Below the pieces are notes generated by a model. That model was not told the origin of the DNA. It made no database searches and worked only from the letters and a program-made list of their open reading frames with translations. Below are positions 34,856 through 43,103 of a stretch of 64,000 bases of DNA, one piece after another (the first letter of the stretch is position 1; every line of letters begins with the position of its first letter). This DNA comes from JAVDCA01 sp963819385 (GTDB lineage: Bacteria; Pseudomonadota; Alphaproteobacteria; Rhizobiales; Xanthobacteraceae), in the NCBI GenBank assembly GCA_963819385.1, contig CAWFVV010000006.1, forward strand, positions 744,001 through 808,000, written 5' to 3'. Position numbers and translations under genes: made by a program.

Positions 34856-36601
34856 TCACTCCGCGGCAGCGAGCCCCGCGCCCGCCAAAGGGCCAGCGCG
34901 CACGAGCTTGCCCGGCATCGCGCCAGTGTGCGTGCCGCGCTCGAAGATCGGCTGGCCGGCGCAGACCGTCATCTCGTAGCCGTCGACGCGCTGCACGAAG
35001 CGGCGGCCGTTGGCCGGCATGTCGTGCACGATCTCGGGCTTCTGCACCTGCAAGCGGCCGTGATCGATCAGGTTGACGTCGGCGCGCAGACCCGGCGCGA
35101 GCCGACCGCGGTCGGCGAACCCGAAGAAGTCGGCGGTCTCGCTGGTCTGCCGCTTGATCAGCATCTCGAGCGGCAGCTTCGGTCCGCGCACGCGATCGCG
35201 CGCCCAGTGGGTCAGCATGTAGGTCGGCACGCCCGAATCGACGATCGAGGTGCAATGCGCGCCGCCGTCCGAGAGGCCGAGCAGGCACGCCGGATCGTTG
35301 AGCATCTCGAAGATCGGACCGTGATCCTCGGTCGTGTAGTTCACCACCGGGAAGTAGAGATACTGATCGTCTTGAATAATGATGTCGTAGGCGACCTCGT
35401 CGGGCGGACGGCCGGTGCGGGCCGCGATCGCCGCCACGCTCTTCTCCGGGCCGGGCTCGTAGTCGGGCGGATCGCCCATGACGTAGAAGCGTTCCCACTT
35501 GGTGGTCACGGCCTGGCGGAACTGGGCGAGCTTGGCGACCTCGGCGTCCGACGGCTTCTCGGCGAGGATCTGCGCGCGCATCTGCGGGTCGCGCAGGCGG
35601 CGGCGTTGCTCGGCGATCGGCAGGCTCTCGATCGCCTTGTAGCTCGGCCGCACCGTGAACGGGTTGAGCGCGGTGCCGACCCCCATCATCACACCGATCG
35701 GCCGGCCGGCCATCTGCGCCGTGAGCGAGAGGCCTTCCGAGCGCGCCTGGTGCACGGCGCTCATGATGCGGCGCCAGCGCTGCGGGTCCTGGTAGCGATC
35801 GGTCAGCAGGAACCACACCGGACGCCCGGTCTCGCGTGCGAGCTTTTTCATCCAGCGCAGCTCGAATTCCTCGTCGTCGAAGTCGCTGTTCATGCCGAAC
35901 GCGCCGGTGCCCGTGATGCCGAGCGCTGAGCCGATGCCGAGGAGCTCGTGGTCGTCGGCGTCGCGCGACGGCACGAGTTCGCCGTCCGGCGTCTTGTGCG
36001 AGTCAGTGCGCGAGGTCGTGAAGCCGAACGCGCCGGCGCGCAGCGCCTCGACCGTGAGATCCCGCATCTTGGCAATGTCGTCGGGCGTCGCGGGCTCGCG
36101 GCGCAGCGCGCGGTCGCCCATCACGTAGACGCGCGCCGGAAGGTGCGCGAACTGCGCCGCGATGTCGATCGCGCGCGGCCCGCCGCGATCGAGCGCGTCC
36201 ATGAACTCCGGAAACGTCTCCCAGTCCCACTTCAGGCCGGCGGCGAGCACCGGATTGGGGATTTCCTCGACGCCCTCCATGAGGTCCATCAGCGCGCCGC
36301 GATGCTCCTTCTTCACCGGCGCGAAGCCGACGCCGCAGTTGCCGAACATCACCGTGGTGACGCCGTGCCAGCACGACGGGGTGATCAGCGGGTCCCACAG
36401 GGCCTGGCCGTCATAGTGCGTGTGGACGTCGACCCAGCCGGGCGTGACCAGGAGCCCGTTGGCGTCGACCTCGCGCTTGGCAGGCCCCTGCTTGCCGCCG
36501 ACCGCCGTGATGCGATCGCCGTCGATCGCCACGTCCCCGGCAAACGCCGGCTTGCCGCTGCCGTCGATGATATTGCCGCCACGTATGACGATGTCGTGCA
36601 T
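34856..36601 (-). CDS. N-acyl-D-amino-acid deacylase-type amidohydrolase
   Basis: 581 residues. Beta-sandwich ends (MHDIVIRGGNIIDGSG and LAPGLRADVNLID) flank a TIM barrel. PGWVDVHTHYDGQ has the HxH metal pair, MFGNCGVGFAPV the Cys used by D-aminoacylases, and LGLSDGGAHCTSI the catalytic Asp. Family members release D-amino acids or hydrolyse cyclic amides in the cytoplasm; the longer size (over 550) fits the D-aminoacylase-like branch. It is followed by no obvious partner. Start 36601 is preceded by AGGGAGCGG. Confidence 0.85.
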   Translation of the reverse strand: MHDIVIRGGNIIDGSGKPAFAGDVAIDGDRITAVGGKQGPAKREVDANGLLVTPGWVDVHTHYDGQALWDPLITPSCWHGVTTVMFGNCGVGFAPVKKEHRGALMDLMEGVEEIPNPVLAAGLKWDWETFPEFMDALDRGGPRAIDIAAQFAHLPARVYVMGDRALRREPATPDDIAKMRDLTVEALRAGAFGFTTSRTDSHKTPDGELVPSRDADDHELLGIGSALGITGTGAFGMNSDFDDEEFELRWMKKLARETGRPVWFLLTDRYQDPQRWRRIMSAVHQARSEGLSLTAQMAGRPIGVMMGVGTALNPFTVRPSYKAIESLPIAEQRRRLRDPQMRAQILAEKPSDAEVAKLAQFRQAVTTKWERFYVMGDPPDYEPGPEKSVAAIAARTGRPPDEVAYDIIIQDDQYLYFPVVNYTTEDHGPIFEMLNDPACLLGLSDGGAHCTSIVDSGVPTYMLTHWARDRVRGPKLPLEMLIKRQTSETADFFGFADRGRLAPGLRADVNLIDHGRLQVQKPEIVHDMPANGRRFVQRVDGYEMTVCAGQPIFERGTHTGAMPGKLVRAGPLAGAGLAAAE

Positions 36602-36848
36602 CGGAGCCGCTCCCTGGATTCTATTTTGCCCGATGATGCGCCGGGGCTACGGGCGATGCAACGGGGCGGTTGCCCTCGCCCATGCGCGCCGGGCGTGCCT
36701 GGCGTGCGGACGGCAGCGCACTCGGCGCGCGCCCTGGGTTCGCATCAGGCAGGACCGGCTCGGCGCCGGATGAATTCTTCGTAAGGCTTTGAACGATCGG
36801 GCGTCCGGCGCGGACCCACATTCAGGATGGGATCACGGAGGATACACG

Positions 36849-37115
36849 ATGAAACGCCTCATCATCACGGCCGCCCTGCTCGTCGGGACCGCATTCGCGG
36901 CGCAGGCTCGGCCGGTCGACGCCTATTACGATCTCATCCGCCCGAACGGGCATCCGCGCAGCGACGCGATCCACGAACGCGACATGGATTATTGCTATGC
37001 GCAGACCGGCCAGAGCCGCGACGAGCTCGACGGCTTGGCGTTCCAGCAATGCATGCGCGGCCGCGGCTATCGCCACATGTGGGGACGCTACACGCACCGG
37101 TATGACGATTATTGA
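36849..37115 (+). CDS. small secreted protein, 88 aa
   Basis: Strong ribosome site (GGAGGATAC) before ATG 36849. Signal peptide about 1-20 (ends AQA-RPVDA). The mature part is Tyr/Arg/His-rich (AYYDLIRPNGHPRSDAIHE, MRGRGYRHMWGRYTHRYDDY) with two Cys that could form one disulfide. Unknown family; such short periplasmic proteins are frequent in Bradyrhizobium-like genomes. Confidence 0.65.
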   Translation: MKRLIITAALLVGTAFAAQARPVDAYYDLIRPNGHPRSDAIHERDMDYCYAQTGQSRDELDGLAFQQCMRGRGYRHMWGRYTHRYDDY

Positions 37116-37185
37116 GGTGATGATTGCAAGCAGCGCCCCGCTCCCCCCGCAAGCGCAGGGCCGCCGCTTTTAGGGGCGCGCTGTT

Positions 37186-37351
37186 GATTTGGCACTGCGC
37201 GCGCGCTCCCTCTCCCCGCTCTTGCGGGGAGAGGGTTGGGGTGAGGGGCGCTGAGTTCGCAGCAAGGCACGTCGTGAGTAATGACTCGTGGAGAGGCCCC
37301 CTCACCCCGACCCTCTCCCCGCACGCGGGGAGAGGGAGCGCTGACGCTGTG
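37186..37351. repeat. long double-hairpin palindrome, CTCTCCCC family
   Basis: Two inverted hairpins face each other: GCTCCCTCTCCCCGC... with CGGGGAGAGGG near 37200-37232, and CCCTCTCCCCGCACGCGGGG near 37311-37345, joined by ~80 nt with TTGGGGTGAGGGG / CCCCCTCACCCCGA arms. Close relatives at 42124-42288 and 54706-54846, and an IS-split single hairpin at 17793/19158. Confidence 0.8.
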
Positions 37352-37360
37352 CGTGCGGCA

Positions 37361-38690
37361 TTAAGCGTTCAAATTTTCCCGGAGCGTCGGGCCGGCGTAC
37401 TTCTTCTTCGAGAGGCCGCGGCGTTGCAGCTCAGGCACGACGTGCTGGACGAAATCATTGAGGTTGCCTTCGGCCGAGAAGCCGCGGCCGAGGATGAAGC
37501 CGCCGTTTGCGCCTGAGCCGAAATGCAGCTCCTCGAGCTTGTCGACGATCTGCTTGGGCGTGCCGCTCGCCGACAGGATGCGGTCGACCAGGAAGCGGCG
37601 GCCGAATTCCTCCACGGTCTGCTTGGGATCGACCGTCTTGAGCAGCTCCTCGAAGCTGCCGAGGTTGCCCTTGTTGGCGGCGACCTCGCCGGCAAAATCG
37701 GCGAGCCGCATGCCGGGCCGCGCGGTCGAGAAGTCGACATTATACTGCGCCGACATCTCGACGAGCCCGGCCTGCGGCGGGATCGCGTCGAGATAGCGCC
37801 GCTCCTGCTCGCGTGCGGCCGCTTCCGAGTCGGCGACCTGGATGCGGATCGACCACAGGATGCCGACGTCGCGCGGCTTGCGGCCGACGGCGCCGAGCTT
37901 CTCGTCCAGCGCCTTGCGGTGCTGCTGCATGCTGGCGAGCGTGCGCCGGGTCGAGAACTGCAGCTCCGCGTACGTCGCCGCAAGAGTCCATGCCGGGGCC
38001 CGAGAGCCCGGCCTGGATGATCACGGGCCGCTTCTGCGGCGACGGCAGCGCCGGCAGCGGCCCGCGCACGTTGAACCAGCGACCATGGTGATCGATGCGA
38101 TGCACCTTGGCGGGGTCGGCATAGATCCCCTTCTCGCGGTCGAGGATCAGCGCATCGGGCTCGACGCTGTCCCACAGCGCGCAGGCGACATGCAGGAATT
38201 CCTGCGCGCGCTCGTAGCGCTCGTCGTGCTCCATCATGACGTCGAAGCCGTAGTTCGCGGCCTCGTTCTTGTAGGCCGAGGTCACCGCGTTCCACGCGAT
38301 GCGCCCGCGCGTGACGTGGTCGAGCGCGTTGAACACGCGCGCGCAATGGAACGGATGGTGATAGGTGGTCGACATGGTAAGCGCGAAGCCGACGCCGGGC
38401 GCCGCCTTCGCCATCAGCGGGATCATCGGCGTCATGTCGTGGCGCGGCCACTTGGCGCCGTACTTCACCACAGCCTCATGGCTGCCGCCAAAATCCTCCG
38501 GCGTCCCGCCGGTGTCGCCGAAGAACAGCATGTCCATCACGCCGCGCTCGGCGACCCGCGCCAGATCCTCGTAGAATTCCGACGTGCCGTAATACGGATA
38601 GCCGACCCACGAGCCCGGCATGCGCCAGAGATAGTCGGTGTGCAGGAACGAGATGTCGGCCGCGAGGTGGATGATGTCGGATTCGGACAG
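37361..38690 (-). pseudogene. LLM-class flavin-dependent monooxygenase (NtaA/SnaA/DszA type), frameshifted
   Basis: Two overlapping frames make one ~442-residue enzyme if one base near 37985 is removed. The first frame carries DIIHLAADISFLHTDYLWRM, TMSTTYHHPFHCARVFNALD, GRIAWNAVTSAYKNEAANY and RPVIIQAGLSGPGMD; the second continues AATYAELQFSTRRTLASMQQ to the end. These are signatures of the two-component FMNH2-dependent NtaA/SnaA/DszA family. The open frame has no ATG, GTG or TTG before Met 38621. A CTG at 38690 sits 7 nt after GGAG and matches the expected family start, so it is either a rare CTG start or a mutated ATG. Confidence 0.7.
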
Positions 38691-38730
38691 GGTGGTGCTC
38701 CAAGTGACTCGTCACGCCGACACTTTCCTC

Positions 38731-38766
38731 GTCATGGCCGGGCTTGTCCCGGCCATCCCGCTTGGG
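38731..38766. repeat. inverted repeat, left copy, flanking the GIY-YIG gene
   Basis: Begins GTCATGGCCGGGCTTGTCCC and is followed by GGCCATCCCGCTT. Bases 38731-38763 are the exact complement of 39093-39125. Each arm holds its own small hairpin (GGCCGGG-5 nt-CCCGGCC). Confidence 0.85.
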
Positions 38767-38778
38767 CATGCTCAAGCG

Positions 38779-39066
38779 ATGAGACAATTCTACGTCTACA
38801 TCCTCGCGAGCCGTGCCGGCGGAGCGATCTATGTCGGCGTCACGAACGATTTGGTGCGTCGAGTCTATGAGCACAAAAACAAATTCATCAAGGGGTTCAC
38901 CGAACGATATGGAAACGACAAACTCGTCTACTTCGAGTTGCACGAATCCGCGAATGCCGCGATCCGCGAGAAGAACATCAAGCATTGGCCACGGGCTTGG
39001 AAAACGCGACTGGTTGCGCAATCCAATCCGGCGTGGCGCGACCTGTATGATGAGATTGCCGCGTAG
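38779..39066 (+). CDS. GIY-YIG family nuclease, small (YhbQ/UPF0213-like)
   Basis: 95 residues. GIY-YIG core: FYVYILASR and GGAIYVGVTNDLVRRVYEH (the Y-x10-YxG pair and catalytic Arg), then the EHK...GFTERYG segment and Glu in ELHESANAAIREK, plus the C-terminal WPRAWKTRLV helix. Domain size equals the catalytic module alone, with no DNA-targeting domain. The gene occupies almost all the space between two 33-bp perfect inverted repeats (38731-38763 and 39093-39125), and its ATG begins 15 nt after the left copy. This suggests the gene and repeats form one unit. Confidence 0.85.
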   Translation: MRQFYVYILASRAGGAIYVGVTNDLVRRVYEHKNKFIKGFTERYGNDKLVYFELHESANAAIREKNIKHWPRAWKTRLVAQSNPAWRDLYDEIAA

Positions 39067-39090
39067 CGGGGGTGTGGATACAGCACCCAC

Positions 39091-39125
39091 CTAAGCGGGA
39101 TGGCCGGGACAAGCCCGGCCATGAC
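39091..39125. repeat. inverted repeat, right copy, flanking the GIY-YIG gene
   Basis: Starts CTAAGCGGGATGGCCGGGAC and ends CCCGGCCATGAC; one mismatch in the outermost bases, then 33 bases perfectly complementary to the left copy. It lies 25 nt after the GIY-YIG stop and 28 nt before the deacetylase start. Confidence 0.85.
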
Positions 39126-39153
39126 GGAGTGAAACTTTACGGAGACGTCCTCG

Positions 39154-40056
39154 ATGCTCAAGCTTCCCGGCCACGGCCGTTACGCCTATTCGCCGATCAT
39201 CAAGCGGCCGGACTACAGCTGGCCGGGCGGCAAGCGGCTTGCGTTCTATATCGCGCTCAATATCGAGCATTTCGCGTTCGGCACCGGCATCGGCATGGAC
39301 CCGAGCCGGCGCGAGGGCAACCAGAACTCGCGCAACTTCGCGTGGCGCGACTATGGCAACCGCATCGGCAACTGGCGGCTATTCGAGATCCTCGACGAGC
39401 TCAAGCTCCCGGCCTCGATCCTGCTCAACAGCGAGGTGTGCCACCACTACCCGGAAATCGTCGACAAGATCAAAGCGCGCGGCGACGACGTGCTCGGGCA
39501 CGGCCGCACGAATGCCGAGGTGCTGCGCGGCATGTGGGAAACCGACGAGGCAAACGCGATCAAGCAGTGCAGCGACACGATCGCGCAGCACGTAGGCGTG
39601 CGGCCGACCGGCTGGATGGGCCCGGGCGCGCTCGAGTCGAACGTGACGCCCGACCTGCTCAAGGAGGCCGGCTACACGCACCTGCTCGATTGGCCCGTCG
39701 ACGACCAGCCGATCTGGATGCAGACGCGCGCCGGCCCCCTGCTCTCGGTGCCCTACCCGATGGAGCTCAACGACGCCGGCACGCTGGTGTGGCGCGACCA
39801 TACGGGCCGCGAGTTCGCCGACATGATCGTCGATCAGTTCGAGGAGCTACTGGAGCAGTCGGAGCGCGCGCCGATGGTGTTCGCGCTCGCGCTGCACGGC
39901 TTCGTGGTCGGCCAGCCGTTCCGGCTGCGCCCGCTGCGCCAGGCGATCAAGCATTGCGCGGAGCACAAGCACCGCGACCGCGTATGGTTCACGCGCGCGG
40001 GCGAGATCGCGACGTACTGCGCCACGCTGCCGAAGGGATTGATTCCGGGGAGTTGA
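39154..40056 (+). CDS. polysaccharide deacetylase family protein (PuuE/allantoinase-like)
   Basis: 300 residues of the NodB-like barrel: RLAFYIALNIEHFAFG at the start, ILLNSEVCHHYPEIVDKI, DVLGHGRTNAEVLRGM, RPTGWMGPGALESNVTPDLL. The classic HxxxH zinc motif is replaced by GHGRTNAE, as in PuuE-type allantoinases and other cyclic amidases, so it more likely opens a ring amide than deacetylates sugar. Cytoplasmic (no signal peptide). ACGGAGAC-type site upstream of ATG 39154. Confidence 0.8.
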   Translation: MLKLPGHGRYAYSPIIKRPDYSWPGGKRLAFYIALNIEHFAFGTGIGMDPSRREGNQNSRNFAWRDYGNRIGNWRLFEILDELKLPASILLNSEVCHHYPEIVDKIKARGDDVLGHGRTNAEVLRGMWETDEANAIKQCSDTIAQHVGVRPTGWMGPGALESNVTPDLLKEAGYTHLLDWPVDDQPIWMQTRAGPLLSVPYPMELNDAGTLVWRDHTGREFADMIVDQFEELLEQSERAPMVFALALHGFVVGQPFRLRPLRQAIKHCAEHKHRDRVWFTRAGEIATYCATLPKGLIPGS

Positions 40057-40064
40057 GCGTCATC

Positions 40065-40292
40065 GCGTAGGGTGGGCAAAATCGCTTGCGCGGACGCCGC
40101 GCGTGGGCACGGCGCGCGTTAGATTTTGCCCACGCGGAAGTCGTGTAGGGTGGGCAAAGGCGGCCAAAGTGTCGCCGCTCGGGCACCGTACTGATCCCGC
40201 CGTGCCCACCGCCGCCGTCCCCAACGCGTGGGCACGGCGGAGCAGATGTCCCGTACCAAACGAGCGTGCGGGCCGCCTTTGCCCACCCTACC
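40065..40292. repeat. composite GTAGGGTGGGCAAA palindrome cluster
   Basis: Three related arms: GCGTAGGGTGGGCAAA (40065), GTAGGGTGGGCAAA (40146) and TTTGCCCACCCTAC (about 40278). With the CGCGCGTGGGCACGGCGCGC centre they can fold into a long stem. Fills the gap between two converging genes. Confidence 0.7.
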
Positions 40293-40300
40293 GCGCAGCT

Positions 40301-40732
40301 TCAGTTCAGCTGCACCGTGAAGACGGCGGTATCGGCCATTTCGTCCGCCTGGTCCTCGTCGTCCGAGATGGTCGGCGGCGCGCCGCTCAGCGTCGCCAGC
40401 GTGATCTTCGAGCGATGCTGGCCGGGCTGGCGCGGCGGCGCCGGCGGCGCCTCGCGCGACTGGGCATAGAGCGTCTGGCCGAGCGCAGTTCCCCAGGTCT
40501 GCACCAGCACGTTCTCGTCGCAGGTCGCCGCGATGGCGAGGCCGATGCGGTGCAGGTGGGACTTGCGATAGCAGAACATCGCCAGATAGGCGCGGTCCTG
40601 CAAGGACAGCTCAGGCAGGAGATCGAACACCGTGCTTTCGCTCGCGCGATAGAGTTGGCCGATCAGGTCGTCGGGGACTCCCTCGTCGTCACCGACACGC
40701 GGTGCCGGTCCGGCAGCAGGCATCGTTTTCAT
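40301..40732 (-). CDS. hypothetical protein, 143 aa
   Basis: Soluble, no signal peptide. The central part (about 20-90) has helices LIGQLYRASESTVFDLL and LSLQDRAYLAMFCYRKSHLH, followed by IGLAIAATCDENVLV. The C-terminal third is Pro/Thr-rich and acidic (ISDDEDQADEMAD). No family name recalled; composition and codon pattern support a real gene. Confidence 0.6.
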   Translation of the reverse strand: MKTMPAAGPAPRVGDDEGVPDDLIGQLYRASESTVFDLLPELSLQDRAYLAMFCYRKSHLHRIGLAIAATCDENVLVQTWGTALGQTLYAQSREAPPAPPRQPGQHRSKITLATLSGAPPTISDDEDQADEMADTAVFTVQLN

Positions 40733-41074
40733 GGCTTTGCCTCGTGCGTTCCACCGTCCCTTAATCTTTACCTGGGAGGTTAACGGGCTGTTAATTTTTC
40801 CTTACGGATCGTTACGCATTCTTCTGCGAGTTCGAGCAAAGCGCATGCAACCGATGCGCGATGTTGACGCTCCCGACCTTCTATGGAAGCCTCGACCACG
40901 GACGCTGGGATGTATCGGATTTTGCGATGGTTTTTGGCGCGGCCGGGGCCGCGCTGCCGGGCCGCCTGGTGGCCGGGCCGCGCGCCATGGCACCGTCCGG
41001 GTTTCTCTTGGTCTCGCGCGCCGCCGCGCGAGGCTCCCACTTTTTCGTTCGCTTTCGACACAAGGACCAGCCCC
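40733..41074. other. gap before the NMT1-type binding protein gene
   Basis: No gene supported. The left 80 bases are AT-richer (TTAATCTTTACC, TTAATTTTTCC) and probably carry divergent promoters. I looked for the conserved CTGAGA-type thiamine riboswitch core because NMT1/THI5-like importers can have one; none is visible. Confidence 0.45.
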
Positions 41075-42124
41075 ATGCCAAGCCGCCCCTCCTCCCGCCG
41101 CCAGTTCCTTCGCCGCGCCGGGGCCGCGCTCGCGGCCGCGCCGCTCGCCCGCCCGGCGTTGGCGCAGGCGAAACTGCGCGACGTCTCGATGCGGCTCGAC
41201 TGGGTGTTCCAGGGGCCGAACGCCGGATTCATGATGGCGCACCAGAAGGGTTTCTACAAAGACGCAGGCCTCAACGTCGACATCGGCCCCGGCAAGGGCT
41301 CGGGCTCAACCGCGCAGCTCGTCGCCAGCAAGGCGACGCAGTTCGGCTTCGCGGACGGCTTCGTCGTCGGCAACAGCGTGTCGAAGGGATTGAACATCCG
41401 CGCGGTCGCGGGCGTCTATCGGCGCAATCCCACGGCCGTGACGGTGCTGGCGGACAGCGGCATCAACTCGCCGAAGGACCTCGAGGGAAAGAGCATCGCG
41501 ATCACGCCGGGCTCGGCCCAGTTCCAGCAGTGGCCAGCCTTCGTCAAAGGCTGCAAGCTCGATGCGGACAAGATCCGTGTCGTGAACGTCGACCCGGCCG
41601 GCACGCCGCCCGCGCTGATCACCGGCAGGGTGCAGGCGATGGCGGGCTTCGCGCAGGGTCAGGTGCCGACCGTCGAGATCCGCGGCGGCAAGCAGGTGCG
41701 CGTGTTCTGGTACGCCGATTGCGGCGTCAATGCCGTGAGCAACGGCATCATCGTGCACAACGACCTGGTCAAGGAGGACCCGGCGCTCATCAAGGCGTTC
41801 GTCGCCGCGAGCATCAAGGGCTTCCTCTATGCGCGGGCGCATCCCGACGAGCTCATCGCGAGCGTGACGAAATTTTCGCCGACCGTCGACGCGGCCGTGA
41901 CCCGGCGCGAGGCCGAATTGTCGTGGCAGACCTGGGTGACGCCGGCGACCGCCGGCAAGGCGCTCGGCTGGATGGCCGAGAAGGACTGGCAGGAGACCGT
42001 CGAGGTCCTCAAGCAGTATGGCGGCGTCACCGGACCGCTCACGGCGGAGCAACTCTACACCAACGACTTCGTCCCGACCGGCGCCGAATTCCTGCCGCCG
42101 CCGGCCGAAACCAAGAAGACGTGA
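41075..42124 (+). CDS. ABC transporter substrate-binding protein, NMT1/THI5-like
   Basis: 349 residues. A twin-arginine signal peptide (SSRRQFLRRAGAALAAAPL, cut after ALAQA) and an SsuA/THI5-like fold: LDWVFQGPNAGFMMAHQKGFY, KATQFGFADGFVVGN, KSIAITPGSAQFQQWPAF. Binds a small organic ligand (thiamine precursor, sulfonate, nitrate or aromatic amine are all possible). AAGGA lies 9 nt before ATG 41075. Forms an importer with the ATPase and permease that follow after a palindrome of about 165 bp. Confidence 0.85.
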   Translation: MPSRPSSRRQFLRRAGAALAAAPLARPALAQAKLRDVSMRLDWVFQGPNAGFMMAHQKGFYKDAGLNVDIGPGKGSGSTAQLVASKATQFGFADGFVVGNSVSKGLNIRAVAGVYRRNPTAVTVLADSGINSPKDLEGKSIAITPGSAQFQQWPAFVKGCKLDADKIRVVNVDPAGTPPALITGRVQAMAGFAQGQVPTVEIRGGKQVRVFWYADCGVNAVSNGIIVHNDLVKEDPALIKAFVAASIKGFLYARAHPDELIASVTKFSPTVDAAVTRREAELSWQTWVTPATAGKALGWMAEKDWQETVEVLKQYGGVTGPLTAEQLYTNDFVPTGAEFLPPPAETKKT

Positions 42125-42288
42125 GGGCACAGCGCCCGCGCTCCCTCTCCCCGCGTGCGGGGAGAGGGTCGGGGTGAGGGGGCGTCTCTGCAAGTCATTA
42201 CTACCGATGTGTTTCGCTGAGCTTCAGCGCCCCTCACCCCAACCCTCTCCCCGTAAGAACGGGGAGAGGGAGCACACGCGCAGTGCCC
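42124..42288. repeat. long double-hairpin palindrome, CTCTCCCC family
   Basis: CTCCCTCTCCCCGCGTGCGG and CCCTCTCCCCGTAAGAACGG hairpins with GGGGTGAGGGGGCG / CGCCCCTCACCCC arms between. It lies within the importer operon, between binding protein and ATPase genes, where it might lower downstream expression or protect the upstream mRNA. Confidence 0.8.
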
Positions 42289-42297
42289 GATCTCATC

Positions 42298-43095
42298 ATG
42301 ATCCTTTCGCCTGATAGCACCCCGCCTTATCTCGACCTGCGGGACATCGCCCAGGTCTATGCGAGCCGCGACGGGCTGGTGCGCGCGCTCGACCAAGTGT
42401 CGCTCACCGGACGGCGCGACGCCTTCATCTCGATCGTCGGCCCGAGCGGTTGCGGAAAAAGCACGCTGATGATGATCGCGGCTGGGCTGATGACGCCGTC
42501 GAGCGGCAGCGTCGCGGTCGACGGCTCGGCCGTAACGGCGCCACGCACCGAGATCGGCATCGTGTTCCAGAGCCCGGTCCTGCTCGAATGGCGCACCGCG
42601 CTCGGCAACGTGATGCTGCAGGCGGAGGCAAAGCGGCTCGAGCGCGCCGCGGCCGAGCGGCGGGCGCGCGACCTGCTCGCCGCCGTCGGGCTCGCGGGCT
42701 TCGAGGACAAGTATCCGCATGAGCTGTCGGGCGGCATGCGCCAGCGCGTCTCGCTCTGCCGCGCCCTGATCCACGATCCGCCGCAGCTCCTGATGGACGA
42801 GCCATTCGGCGCGCTCGACGCGCTGACGCGCGACCAGCTCGTGCTCGACCTGCAGCGCATCTGCCACGAGCGCCGCATCGGCGTGCTGTTCATCACCCAC
42901 AGCGTGGCGGAAGCGGTGTTTCTCTCCGACCAGGTGATCGTGATGACGCCGCGGCCCGGCCGCATCGACCGGACGATCGACATCAACCTGCCGCGCCCGC
43001 GCACGCTGGCGATGCGCGAAACGCCGGAGTTCGCCCGCTACAGCCGCGAGATCCTCGAACTCTTCCTCGCCCGCGGCGTGCTGCGCGAGCATTGA
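42298..43095 (+). CDS. ABC transporter ATP-binding protein (SsuB/TauB type)
   Basis: 265 residues with Walker A GPSGCGKST, Q-loop VFQSPVLLEW, signature LSGGMRQRVSL, Walker B LLMDEPFGALD and switch His in FITHSVAEA. Start 42298 was taken because the earlier GTG (42283) lies inside the repeat. Energises import with the preceding binding protein and the following permease. Confidence 0.9.
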   Translation: MILSPDSTPPYLDLRDIAQVYASRDGLVRALDQVSLTGRRDAFISIVGPSGCGKSTLMMIAAGLMTPSSGSVAVDGSAVTAPRTEIGIVFQSPVLLEWRTALGNVMLQAEAKRLERAAAERRARDLLAAVGLAGFEDKYPHELSGGMRQRVSLCRALIHDPPQLLMDEPFGALDALTRDQLVLDLQRICHERRIGVLFITHSVAEAVFLSDQVIVMTPRPGRIDRTIDINLPRPRTLAMRETPEFARYSREILELFLARGVLREH

Positions 43096-43103
43096 GGGCA
43101 GCG

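Noticed and set aside
38638..38778. N-terminal extension of the GIY-YIG frame reading MAGLVPAIPLG
   Set aside because: This is translation of the inverted repeat itself, a common artefact in alphaproteobacterial annotation; Met 38779 fits the family start.
38476..39090. 204-residue minus-strand open frame over the GIY-YIG gene
   Set aside because: Antisense of the nuclease and repeat plus out-of-frame LLM sequence; no domain.
40733..41074. Thiamine riboswitch before the NMT1/THI5-like gene
   Set aside because: Conserved riboswitch core sequences were not found in the leader.
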